Below are positions 1 to 12,372 of a DNA stretch of 64,000 bases, piece by piece. Origin of the DNA: Nautilus pompilius (lineage: Eukaryota; Mollusca; Cephalopoda; Nautilida; Nautilidae); the NCBI GenBank assembly GCA_018389105.1, contig JACATO010001085.1, positions 1 to 64,000 on the forward strand, in the 5' to 3' direction. Position 1 is the stretch's first letter. Each line of letters opens with the position of its first letter. The notes under the pieces are model-generated. The model did not search any database and was not told where the DNA came from. It saw only the letters and a program-made list of their open reading frames with translations. The position numbers and the translations under genes are program-made.

Positions 1-900
1 TCTAACTACACTAAGTATAATAATATACTCTAGTCTCATTCTTGAATAGTGTAGTTTTTTTTTTTTTAAATTCCATAACCATTTTAATATTTGGTGTCAC
101 AGTATCTTTAAGAGAAATAAATGATATTTTAGTTAGTCACTTTCTTTTTATAAAACTGTGACTATTATTTTTGTTACTTATATTTATCAAGCGCTTAGTT
201 TTGACAATTTCATTTTAAAAATTAATGTGGGAATTCAATGCTAGAATATACCCAGAGAGTGATGAACTCAAACACAGCTTTCAATGTCTTCGATACTAAG
301 AAATTATTTCAAATAAAACTGTCTTAAAATAAAAATTGTTTACATTTTTTGTAGATGAGAAAATATTGCCTTTTCATAAATTTTGTTTACAACTTTTTGA
401 GTTTTCAGTTAATAAATATTATAGCATTATTATTCTTTTAAAATAATGCGCCTTATCTTAAAGTACACCGAATGTTGAAGATAGTATTTCCTAGAATTCC
501 CTGGAACAATAGCGCCATCTGGCGAAAAGGGTGTTCCTACAAAAACAACTATACAGGAAGTAAAAGTCACTGGACGTAAATTACCAGACGTTTACTTTAA
601 AGAATTGATGGAAGTTTTAATGACCAAAATAAATAAATCTACTTAATTTCAATAACTGAATGTTTGCAGAGCAAAGGAGAACGGGTGGTTCCCTCATTCA
701 GCGAGATAACGTTCCCACAATGCAGTGCCCATACCCGTCTGTAGTAGAGCGTGACTAAAAACTGCGCGCTGGTGGTTATGACGTAACGCCACAGCAGCAC
801 CAACAGGTGTGATTTTTAAAAGCGCCCATATGCAGAACCCTTAGAGAGTGGTGATAATTGAATTTTCGCAACATTTCGTTGTGGAAGTGTTTTCTTAATT
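1..900. other. Non-coding, AT-rich stretch
   Basis: No gene is supported. The sequence is AT-rich up to about 480, then becomes richer in CpG. A short inverted motif, GCGCCATCTGGCG at about 512-524, resembles half of the consensus bound by the insulator protein CTCF, but this is only a resemblance. A 93-codon open frame begins with ATG at 907 and has no recognisable domain. Confidence 0.4.
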
Positions 901-1217
901 ATCGTCATGGAAGCTCGTTTCATATTCTATCCATTTAAAATTAATTGTAATAGTTGCGGATTTCTTTGGAAACAGAATGAGAAGCAGCTCCTAATGGCGT
1001 CTGTGCCCGCTTATCTTCGCGCGTATTTATCTTTACGAGATCCAGATACTCGCTGGAGTAACTCACACATTTTACCGAGAATATTCTTTTTAGTTTTATT
1101 TTATCCCAGGAGAAAACCATCTGAAAGTATAAGCAAGGTGGTAATTGATCTCAGGCTGAGGCCTGAAGTTTTAGCTCCTATTTCGTGAAGCAGCTATCGA
1201 ACTGAACAAGGATCGGG

Positions 1218-1262
1218 TGCTAATCACGTGTCCGTATACGTCATACGGACACGTGATTAGCA
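1218..1262. repeat. Perfect inverted repeat, 20-bp arms, 5-nt loop
   Basis: Arms at 1218-1237 and 1243-1262 are exact reverse complements separated by ACGTC. Each arm contains a CACGTG E-box. The structure would form a strong hairpin in RNA or a cruciform in DNA. No transposon ends are obvious around it. Confidence 0.9.
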
Positions 1263-1537
1263 GTGGCGTCTTTCGTCTTCTAGCATTGAAAAGCAGAATG
1301 CGATTTTGACATATTGTATGGGTTTGAACTCGGGCCATTTTGCAACAAGAAAAGAGTCAGGCATGCGTCAAATAAAAATCAACTGGCTTCTTCCATTAAG
1401 GACAAACCGAGCAGACGTTCAGAGCCATCTTTAATGCGTTCATGTGGTACACTGCTGAATCTAGAGCGCGCGACCATGGAAAATGTTAAAGAATTGTCTA
1501 ATAATATATAATTACGATCACGTGATGTGTGGCGGCC

Positions 1538-1608
1538 GTTGATCGGTCCAGTGGTAGAACTCTCGCCCTCCTCGTGGGATGTTTGGGGTTTAATTTCCTG
1601 CTGATGCA
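1538..1608 (+). repeat. tRNA-Gly-like relic (tRNA pseudogene or SINE head)
   Basis: The D-arm region CCAGTGGTAGAAC, the anticodon stem beginning CTCGC, and a T-arm-like GGGTTTAATTTCC occur in tRNA order, ending in CTGATGCA, which resembles the 3' acceptor side of animal tRNA-Gly. The T loop is altered from TTCGA and two bases are missing near the D arm, so a working tRNA is unlikely. No SINE body was identified downstream. Confidence 0.55.
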
Positions 1609-1968
1609 TATATTTTGCACATAACTATTCGGACGAAGATACCACAGGGGCTGCCTTATTTTATAGCATTAGTTAAACAGCATTTAGAGCATGCATTGCA
1701 GGCTCGTTGCCCGCCCATTCCTTGGTAAGTGTGTTGACAGTCCGGAGAGGGTTAAAGGACGTTCTGATAGAAAGATGAGGGAACGAAACATTGTAGTTTA
1801 TTTTTAGCCTCTATCAGGCATTAAATCTTCCCAGTTTGGCTCCTCACCGATCCAGCAGAGACCTTTAATTCTGATTTAGTCTCGTACTTTTAATTGTATT
1901 TATTTAAAATTTGAACACTAATATTTTCTTTTTGAATATTAATTAGCTTTACATATTCTAAATTAAGT

Positions 1969-1970
<2 letters not shown>

Positions 1971-2016
<46 letters not shown>

Positions 2017-2039
2017 TAATAATAATAATACTAATAATA
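1971..2039. repeat. (AAT)n microsatellite
   Basis: About 69 bp of AAT trinucleotide repeat with one interruption (AAAATAAT). Confidence 0.95.
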
Positions 2040-3211
2040 GGCTTCAGAATCTAAAAGAATAATTCATATAAATATGTACATAAATATGTATTCAGTTTTT
2101 GGAATTTGGCTCAGAAGATGCTGGATTTATAGTTTCCAGGCCAAATAATTTCCAAGTTCCGTTTTAACGATTTAATGTTTTCCCTAGGGGATAGGGGAGG
2201 AATGCCTTCAGTTAGGGGTCATAAAAACGTAAAAAGAGAGAAAGAAAATGAACACCTGCGGTGTTTCTCATGTCATTTTTAGGTTTGAAGTCTTCAGCGA
2301 GGATAATTAGCTATCTGCTCATAGCCGTCCTGGAGGTTTGAAGACGCTTCATCAAAATTCTTTACAGAAATTGTCAAAATGTTTTTTCCTGAGCATCATG
2401 TGGTATGCGGAGAATCTGAAAGAAGAGATGATGGATTTGCCAGCTTAGACAGTTTAATTCTCCTGTAAAACTTCTTTAACTACTTGAGTCGATGTTGTTG
2501 CTGCTCTTTCCTTTAAAATACAGGGGCGGAAAAGGGAAGAAAAGAGAGGAAAAAACACCGATGTTGCTGTCGTTTCCTTTGCCTTTTTTGATCCACAGAT
2601 ATTTAATATTGGTCAGGTGAAAGTGAAACGTCCGACCATTATGCGTGCGTGATCTCACGTGCTCTCTGGACTAAAGGCGATGAGCTGAATGTACTCTAAA
2701 GTTATCAGAAGAAATAAAGTTTATAGATTTTCTAAATCTTAAGTAAATACATTTATTGTTACAAAGGGTCTTTAAATATTAATAAATATTTACCTTACTA
2801 ACACAGCGGGTCCCTGCATTAGGGAACGTGTTGGCACAAGTTGGCCAAGATTCCGCCATGAACAGCGTTTTTTACAGCAGGTGTTGTTAACTGTGCTGGC
2901 ACTAATCGATTAGAAGCTGGCCATACCTCTGGCGAAAACCAAGATGGCTTCCTACCCTTCTCGTGACTACTGAATTAATCACACCCGTGTATCACAGGCG
3001 CGTTCATTTAGCAGTTGTGTTGTCCGTTCCAATAAGCGGTTTGGAATCTACCGCGCCGCGTGTCTGGCTTCTGAGAGCAAAAAGCTTTTCGTCATACAAA
3101 CAAGAACTTGTTAAATAAAGTAAATACAGCACCGCCGAGAGGACTGGGAGGGGGGCAGGGGTGGGGGTCCCTGATTTCTGTGAATATTTTTACATGCTGA
3201 ATCTATTGAAA

Positions 3212-3214
<3 letters not shown>

Positions 3215-3265
<51 letters not shown>
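3215..3265. repeat. (TC)n microsatellite
   Basis: About 50 bp of pure TC dinucleotide with a single phase break near 3251. Confidence 0.95.
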
Positions 3266-3909
3266 CGCCAAACATTCCTCTCAGTTAGTGTAATACTTTC
3301 AGGTTGCTCGCCTGTTGTTAGTTTTTTTTTTTCTGTTTCTGCTAAAACCCTAATTTCCTCTCACATCCCCCCCCCCCACTTTACGCGTGTCACGGAAATT
3401 TCGAGAACATGTTTGGCTGACGTTCAACGTGGCCTAATTCCAAGCTTTAAGTTGTCTCCCTTGAAAAGGGGGATCAGCCTGTACTGTATTACATCATAAT
3501 TGTGCGAGTTGTCATCTCGTTTGCACCCCTCCCCCCCGTCCACTACCCCTTGGTGCATATCTTTATTTGCTTGTACTCTCGTTAGTTAATCTGATATTCA
3601 ACCAGCGCATTTCCCGCATTTGTTCGGATCGGAAACTGGAACTGGTTGGTATTGCTGGAGTCCACCGGTAGACTCTCACCTTGTTGAAGAAAGACAATAC
3701 CGGCCAGGAGCAGCGAAAGACGGAAGGTCCAGCGTTTGTTTCACCCTCAGCAACAATGCCATGGAAGACGAAGGGTTACGAAAAGATATTCGTGCTCTTC
3801 TGATGTGGGTTTGGCAAAATCAGATTCTGAGACAATATCCGAGCATGTCGAAGCCGGTAGTTCACTGGCACCAAATGATGAAAATGCGCAACGTCATCGG
3901 TAAAGATCA

Positions 3910-5575
3910 GGACATAGAAGAACAAGATGAGTCTACGGTTGACTGGTTTTGATATTGGAATGTGTCCTGAATTTTTTACTGCTAAGGAGATCGAAGAACT
4001 GGTTAGAAAAGGACATATGCAACATCAAAAACAGTTTATATCGATGGCAAACGATTTCCTATCTTTATTCTAAGAAACAAAACGGCGAATTGTATTGTAG
4101 AAGATGGCTCGTTTTCAACTCTGCAAAGAACGGATCATGCTGCTTGCCATGTAGAGTCTTCTCTCATACCAGTGACGATCATTCGAAACAGCCGACATCG
4201 TCTAATGGCTGGGGGTTGGATACCAAATAGAGGCAGCTTTTTGATAGGATCCCCGAACATGAGCGGGGTGTAGCATATAAAAAGTGCTATTTGGCATGGT
4301 GGAAGTTAGGGAGACGAAAATCCAGGAATGGATCACCTGATGGACAAGGGCTTTTTATCTGAAACTGAACGTTAGAAAAGCTTCTGACAAGAATCAGTGA
4401 TGTCATTATTCATCTTGGGGAGAGGGGATTGGCTTTCCGTGGATTTTCTCACAGAATTGGAGAGGTTCACAATGGGGATTTCCTTGGATTACTTGAACTC
4501 TTGTCACAGCAGAGCTCCAGTTTGCTGGAATGTGCGCCGAATACGTCAGGGCCCGTATTTTGACTGAAATAGAGAAAGCGAAACTACTTCTCACTAATGG
4601 TGGATGAGACTCCAGATGCATGTCATACTGGGCAAACAACCCTCATTTTCCCGATATCTTACCTTAAACACAGACGTTTTCACTGTCCGAGGACTGTTCA
4701 TGAGACTTGTTGATCGCAGGTGCTTAAATCACCACAGCACCAAGAGACTTAAGATCCCACCTGCCGATTGCCGAGGCTGGGGTATGATAATGCCGGAAGG
4801 ATGGCTGGCAGGTACAGTGGCGCCCGGAAACACGTCCCCGCTGTAAACCAATCACACCTGTTCTCACCGCGCGGTTATTACAGCAGACTCGGCAGTGAGC
4901 TGTGCAGGAGCCGTGACGTTCTTTGAGATGGTGCGAACAGTTCGTCATAACCTCTCCTCCATCAGCCCAAAGGCGATGGATCATAATACAAGAAACTATT
5001 GGTTCATCTCTCCACGGGTTGTCTGGAACACAATGGACAGGTGGCGTAGCTGGTGTGCGACCATTCGTAGCCCACCTGCCAGGAACGAGAGCTGCACTCG
5101 GACAGCTTCTTTCACTCAATCCCAACCCCGAACAGCGATTGAACTAAAAGGTGCCATTAAGTACGTATCTTCAAACGTCTGCCACGTGGTTAAAGTTACC
5201 CATTGCAATTGACCAAAGGAATCAAGTTATGTAAGCCAGGAAGGCCACTATACACGTAGACTATCAAACTTGGAAACTCTTATTGATGATCTCAAAAATT
5301 GGCGGGAAATGGCCATCAATTTTAGATGAAACGAGATGGTTTGCCACTGCCGGCCGCATTACTCCATGGTTTCATCTGAGAGAAGAACGTATTTAGTTAG
5401 ATGAGCGACTTCTACATGAGCCATCAGTTCACGATGGTGTACAATATGATGATTCAAGCGCAATCTGTTTTACGTCATCGTTAACCCAGTGATAACCGAT
5501 CTCGTGAATCGCTACGACGACGCTCACAGAATTAATGATATTTTCAATTGTTTGTTTTTTTTTTATCTATCTCGA
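3910..5575 (+). mobile_element. Degenerate hAT transposase of the ZMYM/TTF zinc-finger type
   Basis: Fragments of a ZMYM1/TTF-type hAT transposase occur in order but in different frames. At 3949-4070 there is CPEFFTAKEIEELVRKGH followed by a QKQFISMANDF block. At about 4085-4165 the TTF-like zinc-finger segment includes CRRWLVFNSAKNGSCCLPCR. At about 4590-4710 the catalytic-domain motif YFSLMVDETPD is followed by RYLTLNTDVFTVRG. At 5230-5320 there is SNLETLIDDLKNWREMA, and at about 5480-5545 NPVITDLVNRYDDAHRINDI. Several stops and frame changes make it non-functional. An unrelated-looking block at about 4733-5210 separates the middle and C-terminal parts. Terminal repeats were not located with certainty; the CpG-rich stretch at 5775-5825 may be near the 3' end. 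Family assignment is from remembered motif similarity. Confidence 0.72.
4733..5210. other. Unassigned block inside the hAT remnant
   Basis: This GC-rich block interrupts the order of hAT transposase motifs. It is open on both strands (133 codons on -, 105 on +) but neither translation matches a family I recognise. No clear inverted terminal repeats or target-site duplication were found. It could be a nested element or a diverged part of the same one. Confidence 0.35.
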
Positions 5576-5579
5576 TATG

Positions 5580-8500
5580 TCCGGTGAGCAACTGGCACTA
5601 GGTGTGAGAGTATGTTTGGGTAAACCCTCCTAGAGGGGCAGGAGTATCCCTGTCTTATATAATTGGTGCAGTAAAACGATTCGCGGTCGCATTCGGACAA
5701 AATTATTAATCGATTTTAAACGAATTTCACAATTTCATTCATTACTCGGTAGCGCACCTAACTGTCTATCGTCCCATGTAGGGCCACGGGGGCCCCGACT
5801 TGGCTCTCGGCGGCCCCACCTCGACATAATTGTACGATATTGGAAGCGTTCATAAATTATTGTAAGGGGTGTTTTGGGGCTGCTATAAGTTTCCGTCAGC
5901 TGGTTCATGTTTTAAGTTAATATGTTATTCAAAAAAAAACGTATTTTTTGTAATTGTTTACCTATATCGTTGATTTTAAAAGAATTTCAGTAAAATAAAA
6001 ACTTCGATACTTTTCCAGTGCGTTTGGGTGACACGAAAGCGTTCCTTTCAAAATGACCCGAGACAGCTGCGTGCGTCATAGTTGTGCATAGTGCTGTACG
6101 AACGACATCACCTTGTCTCTCTCACTTTCAAAGAGCTCCAAAGCACAAGTCGGCGATCAGTAATATAGTAAATTGGCCATTTTTCTTTATATTTGATAAT
6201 TTGTAATTAGTAATTTTTGTACCATTAAAATCGAATCATAAATAGCAGTAATATATGTAGAACGGTTAGAAGCTACCCGAAAAGCTGAACAATATCGGTG
6301 ATTTTTAACGTATGCGTTCGTATACACCAAAATTTATATACTAATCTAAAAACAACGCACAGAGAGGTTCAGGAAAAGAAAAAAAACAGAGCAACACCTA
6401 TATGGACTTAAATGCGCAATCCAAATATATTTAAAGATATTTCACTTGAAATAAAAATCAACTGAAACGAAAGCTGACACGAGCGTGTTTCATCCATCTA
6501 GATGAATGTACACTCTGACACACACATTCCTGTCCCACCATCTTCTCCCACAAACCCTAACAGCAGCCACCTCGATTTAAATCTTGATATTCGGCTGACT
6601 GTTAGCTACTGAAACCATTTCCTGACCCCCTCCCTCTATCTCCAAGTTCTTTTATTCGTTTTCCATAACTCCGAAGGCTCGGCTCTCGCCCGATTTCTGC
6701 TTGGAATGAAAATAAAGGGAAATAGGCGCAACTGTTATTTTTGCAAAGAAAAACATTCCAGCGCTTAGTCACGAACTCTGTTTACAGCTGTGGGTTTGTG
6801 TTTTTTTTAATTCTCGTCTACGCCCGACGACGCTGAGCAGTCCTCCGATAGATCCGCTTTTATACGGAAACTTGGATTCGCTGAGTCGTGTAAATGGAGA
6901 GAGGCCTGCGGCCGACGGCTCCGTACGGCCACAGAATCGTTGCCCCCTCCCTGTTAAATGGCTGGGTGCTAGTAAATGGCGGTCGGTCGGGCGAGCTTCC
7001 CGTTCGTGTTTTCGTTCTGACGCAACATCATCCATTTGTTATCACAAACTAAACTTTACTCGCCGAAGGAATAAAGAACAGTGGTGCGGAGACCCCATTG
7101 TTTCCGAAGTTCCGGGGGATGTTTTGTCTGGCAGGTCGCCGCCGCGGTCGGCCTGAATGTGTGTCGGCCGGACCGGGTCGGGCCGTTTAGTTCGCGTGGC
7201 TGGCAAAAGGTGGCGGGCTACTAGATGGAGGCGGGGGCGAGGCGAGGTAAAAAAAAAAAACCATCCTTGCAGTTACGTAGTGAAATATTAAATTAATATT
7301 TTATGCTTCAATTGGAAAAATAGAAGAATTTCATCCGTGAAAATTTAGAGATGTTTCCAGATGTATCTCTGCCTCGACTCGACATCTGGCCAGACAATGG
7401 ATGATGTAGTGAAAGACTACGGATCTCACCCGCCGTAGCAGAGTCGTAAATACGCAACAGGGTTCTCTTTAGGAGAAAAAATAGCGGACAGAATACTATA
7501 CTATTTCAGCTTAACTACACGGAATTATCATTATTCATATCTCGACGAAAAATAAACTGAACGCCCAAATAAGCAGGCACTGCACGTAAACACAGAAAAC
7601 CCACACGTGACTAGTCACGTGTCCGTTAATAGAAGCGAGATTTAGACGAACTATCCGTTACTTCATTTATATTTACTTGCTATTGAATGTGTTACAAAAT
7701 GTATGATAACAGACTGGGATTAATTTTTTGTGTTCAAATACTTAAAAACAATATAAAAAGTAACTTCAGACGGATATTCGGAATTTTAGAGAAAAGTGGG
7801 TAAGTAAATAGACATTTTGCTGCCCAGCAGGGCGGTAAAAGATCAAAGGTATTCTTATCACAAGTCAATCAGGATGAGAACCCGCCCTCGATCCCTTGAC
7901 AACAGAACGCCACTTTGCTGCCCCAAGAGGCGAGAGCTTCAGCCGCATGAAACAGTTCGCAGATGACACGAGATTTGCGTCGACATATCTATGCTTAATA
8001 ACTGGATTTGAACTTTTCCTTCAAACTTTAATTTCAGTTCACATCGGAAAGGCACCATTTTTTAAATTCCACGAAATAAGCCGGGGGGGACACGTCAACT
8101 GTGTCGCAAAAATTTTTGTCCAAAATCCGGTAAGAAAAACCGCTTCGGAGTTTCGGAGAAACCCGGAATATTTTCAGAACCCCACCGACGAATTATATCT
8201 AAGCCAAATACGAAACTACCGCTTTATCTAGTAAGAGTAGGGTAGCTTCGAGAAAATGATTCTCTTTATCCCCGGCAACCGATTTTTGGATAGGACGACT
8301 AAAACTCCCGATCAGTGATTTAAAGTCAGGCTGTTAGAGGATAAACCTAAAGAAATCTTTTATCAAAATTTTTAAAAAAAGCTTTGAAAGATAGTCTACC
8401 GACATTGATGATTAGGAAAAAGTCAAGCGGAGATGACCCACAGATTCCAGTTATGTTAATCAAAACAAATAAACAAAAAGGAAGTTATTTTACTTTTTCG

Positions 8501-9100
8501 AACAGCAAATGTGAGATTTAAGCAGACACCAATAAATTAAGTTGTTCTGTTTTGTTATTTTCTCATTATATCCATAATTGGACACACTATCTAATTGAAT
8601 AAAGTCATTTTGTGCACAAAACTTATTCTATTCTAAATTTATTAATTATCTAGTAAAAAAATACTATATTAATTTTGTGAAAAAATTCATCTGATTATAA
8701 TATTTTTTGCATAAAATGTTTTTACTTCGCACATATATGTATTTATTATTCTCATATTTTCTAATAGATTTTATTTCGCCGAAATTTTCTTTGAATATAT
8801 TAATTATTTGTTTAAATTTGCCACAATATGTTCAAAAATATATTGAGACCATAAAAGATTTTTCAATTTAAACTAATAATTAGTTGGATTTTAGGTTGAA
8901 GAAAATGGCGTCGATTACAGATTCTTGTATAACGTAGCATATGACATCGATTATAGCTTATTTATATCTGATGCTGTAATAACTAGGTAGGTAATCCCGG
9001 TCTCCCCTATATATATATAGAAAAATGTACTGAGAGTAATGTCCGATAAGTGGTTTTCCTTGTAATTAATTAAGGCTCAATACTTTCAGTACGGACCTCG
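5580..9100. other. Non-coding stretch
   Basis: No gene supported. CpG-rich patches occur at 5775-5830 and 6840-7250, the latter with overlapping open frames of under 95 codons on both strands that I read as composition effects. 8450-8900 is strongly AT-rich. A 20-bp motif at 8937-8956 recurs with two changes at 26868-26887. Confidence 0.35.
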
Positions 9101-9101
9101 T

Positions 9102-9124
9102 GTCTCTCTCTCTCTCTCTCTCTC
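9102..9124. repeat. (TC)n then (TG)n microsatellite
   Basis: Short TC run followed by TGTGTGTG at about 9127-9136. Confidence 0.9.
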
Positions 9125-9129
9125 AATGT

Positions 9130-10807
9130 GTGTGTGTAAATTGCAATTTAAAATCTTTATTAAAGCATCAGTATATCGGTTTGTTTAAACGATAGTATAC
9201 GAGGCAAAACGTTTTTGATTTACATGTGGTTCTTTTTTTTGTAGGTATCGCATTAGAACTACCTACATCCATCATTGGTGTGTTGTTTATTGTGTTGTTT
9301 GTTTCATTAATTTTTTTTCGAAAATTATAAACCGATTTCCGCTTCCTCTATTCTATCGCGTTAAAGTGTTTATAGGTAGTTCCATAACTCACCGCCTTCA
9401 GGTGTTAACATCTTCGTGTTGTAGGCTTCTGTCCCAGTGGTTCCGATTGGCAGGAGACTTTTCTCTCCCAGGACCGGTCCGGTTGCCTGCGTGTCGTCCG
9501 AGCGAACCAGCCTCTGTTCGCGACAGGTGGGGCGGGCTGCTGTAACTGCGGTAAGTCATCACTACCGTGTCCTTAAAATATGCTAGCATTCTTTCTTTCA
9601 GGTAACCACGAGTGCCTCGTCTAACTGAATCTATCAGTCCTACCCAACGCGCACTAGTATTCCGGTGGTGTTCCAAGATTGAAAACCACCCGGTCGTCTC
9701 GTTGCGGACCCGACACACAAAGACCTCTATTAAGCTGTTAATTTAGAAGATATGCCAGTTGTTTTCTGATTATATAGCTACTCTGAAAAGTCGTGCAGCG
9801 TCGGAACTGAGCCACCAGGTGCGTCCGTCCCACGTCGATGGCGTCAAGCTCTAGCTGGGTCTTCTAATAAGTCTGCTATGGATCATGAGATACCAATTTT
9901 ACCACCACAAACCGAATTTAAATAAACAAAATTTTTGTGCTATATTTTGCATGTTTTGATTTTATTTCTTCTCTGTATCCTCGACTGTTGAAAAAGTTAA
10001 ATGTGGCCACTTGTGAGTTGACAGAGTACAGTGAAGCTGTAGTGACTCTGAACCTTAAGGTGTCTTTGGGGCCAGGCTCTGCTACCCTTGGATCCTGAGG
10101 TACCTTCATTATAATTCGAGGCTGCTAGGTCACCTTTTTTGAATGAGTGCAGTGGACTAAGCAGAATCTATAAGGCTTTTGAAAAGCGGCCCTGCCTCAA
10201 AACCGAAGTGCAGTAGCTTAAAACCTTGCCCAGATGCTGAAGGAGCTTCACCCAAAACCTGGGGCCTCTAGGGGCTACGGTCCGGCCGTGAAAGAGAAAC
10301 AAACAAAAACGCAAACGCTTGAAATACCTATTAATTAAAAAGATTAAGTGGATTACCATAAAGCTGCTAATAATACAAAAAGGGAAACATGGAATACTCC
10401 CAAAAATAATGAAGACTTAAATTATCTGACATAAAAAGAGTAAAACTAAGTAGCTTGTAATCCTACTAAACATCTAATCTATATAACTTTAAGGTAGATG
10501 CGTCACCGGAAAGCCACGAGCGAACCAGCTTTCACAACATGAGTCGGGTTGCTCGTAAATCTACTAAAAGCCTGTGTAATATAACATAACAAGGGTGAAA
10601 TCGGTCACCCTAAACGTTTTACGGGTATAATAAAGAAATCACCAAAAGTATAACATCGTGAAACAATTACAGACCCAGTTTATATAATATCAAAAGAATA
10701 GCATCGGTTACTTCTAAAACCATCACAGGTCTACTTTTATATAAAATATGAAAGAAAACTTGGTTTTGTGTTAAAGTTGTTACAGACTAATTTAAGTAAT
10801 ATAAAAA
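9130..10807. other. Non-coding stretch
   Basis: No recognisable gene. Open frames at 9398-9718, 9918-10109 and 10168-10359 (all -) have no domain. The block at 9980-10290 has a composition unlike its flanks and may be an old dispersed repeat, but I cannot assign it. Confidence 0.3.
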
Positions 10808-11451
10808 GGGCCAGACCGCTCGCTCCTGTGTTCGGTGTGTAAATTACAGAAAATTTTGCGATAACTCTTTCTTTCAAAGGGTTGTATTTTTTCTCTGTCA
10901 GTGCCTAGTTACTAGAGATTCCAACTATACAACAGTGACGATGATATGATATGAATTTTGTATGGTTTTATCTTCATTACAACCTTTATGGATTTTGTCT
11001 TTCTGTTATATTTAGCAGGTGCAGGTGTTGCAATAGCCAGCGTTGATTGTGTTTCTGTGGCGAAGTCTCTCTGGCTCTTAATGGTGGCTCCGAGGAAGGT
11101 GAATGTTTCACCTCCGTCGTGGCCAAATCAGTAAACAAAGCTGGAAGGCTGAGGTTAGCTAGGTTCACCGGTGACCGGAAAACTGCTCTCGTGATAGACG
11201 AAGCCCCATTATTTGAACTGTTTGGTTCCAATCCTAGAATATATGTTTGGAGACGTCGAGGCAAACGGTACTGGGGGCCAACTGTGAAGACGGGGACGTT
11301 CTGCGGAGATGATCCGAGTGTCCACAAAGCCCCGTTCCTATCCATCACGCCGTCCATCAGAACTATGTTTCGTTGTTCGAGCAAAACATCCGTCAAAGTT
11401 GCCTGTGATTTATTGATGGCCGAAAGAACGTTGCGGAGCTCGGAAATGCCT
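10808..11451 (+). repeat. Left arm of a 644-bp inverted duplication (Tc1-like fragment)
   Basis: This segment is repeated as its reverse complement at 18532-19175, with only a few substitutions and small compensating indels, so the two arms are roughly 98-99% identical by eye. On the + strand, residues in the frame starting at 11047 resemble the central part of a Tc1-type transposase: NKAGRLRLAR, then DEAPLFELFGSNPRIYVWRR and GKRYWGPTVK, matching the family pattern around the first two catalytic acids. The opposite strand is also open for 136 codons, which is a side effect. The transposase match stops short of the family's C-terminus, so this is a remnant. Confidence 0.8.
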
Positions 11452-11889
11452 ACGCCTGCAATTCGTTTTCAGCTTTACTTAGCTGGCTGCTGGATTAACC
11501 GGGTAGTCATAGATGACTGGCGCCACGAAGTTGTCAATCACCGTAGGCACTGATCACGCACGTTCATCTTTCGCAGCCATTGTCTCTTTCACGCGGCTGC
11601 CGACGGCTTGGTAAGTACCATCTCCCCCTTACAGCAGAAATGTAAACTGCAGTCTATCGACTCGGCTCATCTCGTCTGCCTTCTGCTGGTGGTTGTTGGA
11701 GGTGGTTATGACCGGTTTGACTAGGTCTTTTCTGCTGTTGAACTGGTTTACGTACTTCTTAGTCGCTTATGACTCTGTGTCGTGCACCAGTCTCAACAAC
11801 GGAGATAATCTCGCCACGTGGGAGGCGACCCCCGGGGAAAGAAAGTAGTGCCACGGTTATCCGCTAGATAGCGCTGACTATGCTGCGCT

Positions 11890-11975
11890 ACGAGTGGCGC
11901 GGCACTTCCGACAGGGAATCGAACTCGGGGCCCTCAACCTCGGCAGTCCAATAAGCTAACCACCACCACAAAAGA
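11890..11975 (-). repeat. tRNA-derived SINE head
   Basis: Reading the minus strand, TGGTTAGCTTATTGGACTG looks like a pol III A-box region, and GAGTTCGATTCCC is a near-perfect B box at tRNA spacing. The sequence continues as a GC-rich body toward about 11800. No target duplication was identified. Confidence 0.55.
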
Positions 11976-12299
11976 TGTCATTTTATATTGTACTCTGGAT
12001 GTTTTATAACAATTTATTAGATAACTAACTGCCGTAAAAGTCACTGAAGCTATATCCCTTTTTTTCTTTCTCTAGATTTTATCCATTATTAGACCTCAAA
12101 AGATGTAAGTATATGCATATATTAATGTTTTTGTTGCTGTTCTTTCGCTTGTCAAAGTATTGATGGTTTCAAGGATCCCTCTGTAAAGATGGATGCCAAG
12201 AAAAGAAAGGTTTGCTTTTCGGGAAGCAAAATAATTTTTGATGTCCATTTTAAGTAGGGTCAGGGGTTTCAAGCCGATTCACAATAACAGTGGTAAATA

Positions 12300-12301
<2 letters not shown>

Positions 12302-12370
<69 letters not shown>
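12302..12370. repeat. (CT)n microsatellite, about 69 bp
   Basis: Uninterrupted CT dinucleotide tract; polypurine on the other strand. Confidence 0.97.

Positions 12371-12372
<2 letters not shown>

Larger units (their letters stand above)
1609..3600. other. Non-coding stretch with simple repeats
   Basis: No gene seen. It contains (AAT)n at 1971-2039 and (TC)n at 3215-3265, plus C-rich runs near 3368-3378 and 3530. Short open frames here show no domain or codon pattern worth calling. Confidence 0.4.

Noticed and set aside
907-1188. 93-codon frame with ATG
   Set aside because: No domain, signal or homology recognised; length is within chance for this composition, so it is only mentioned in the flanking entry.
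4724-5212. 133-codon (-) and 105-codon (+) frames inside the hAT remnant
   Set aside because: Both strands are open, no family is recognised and the block interrupts a dead transposase.
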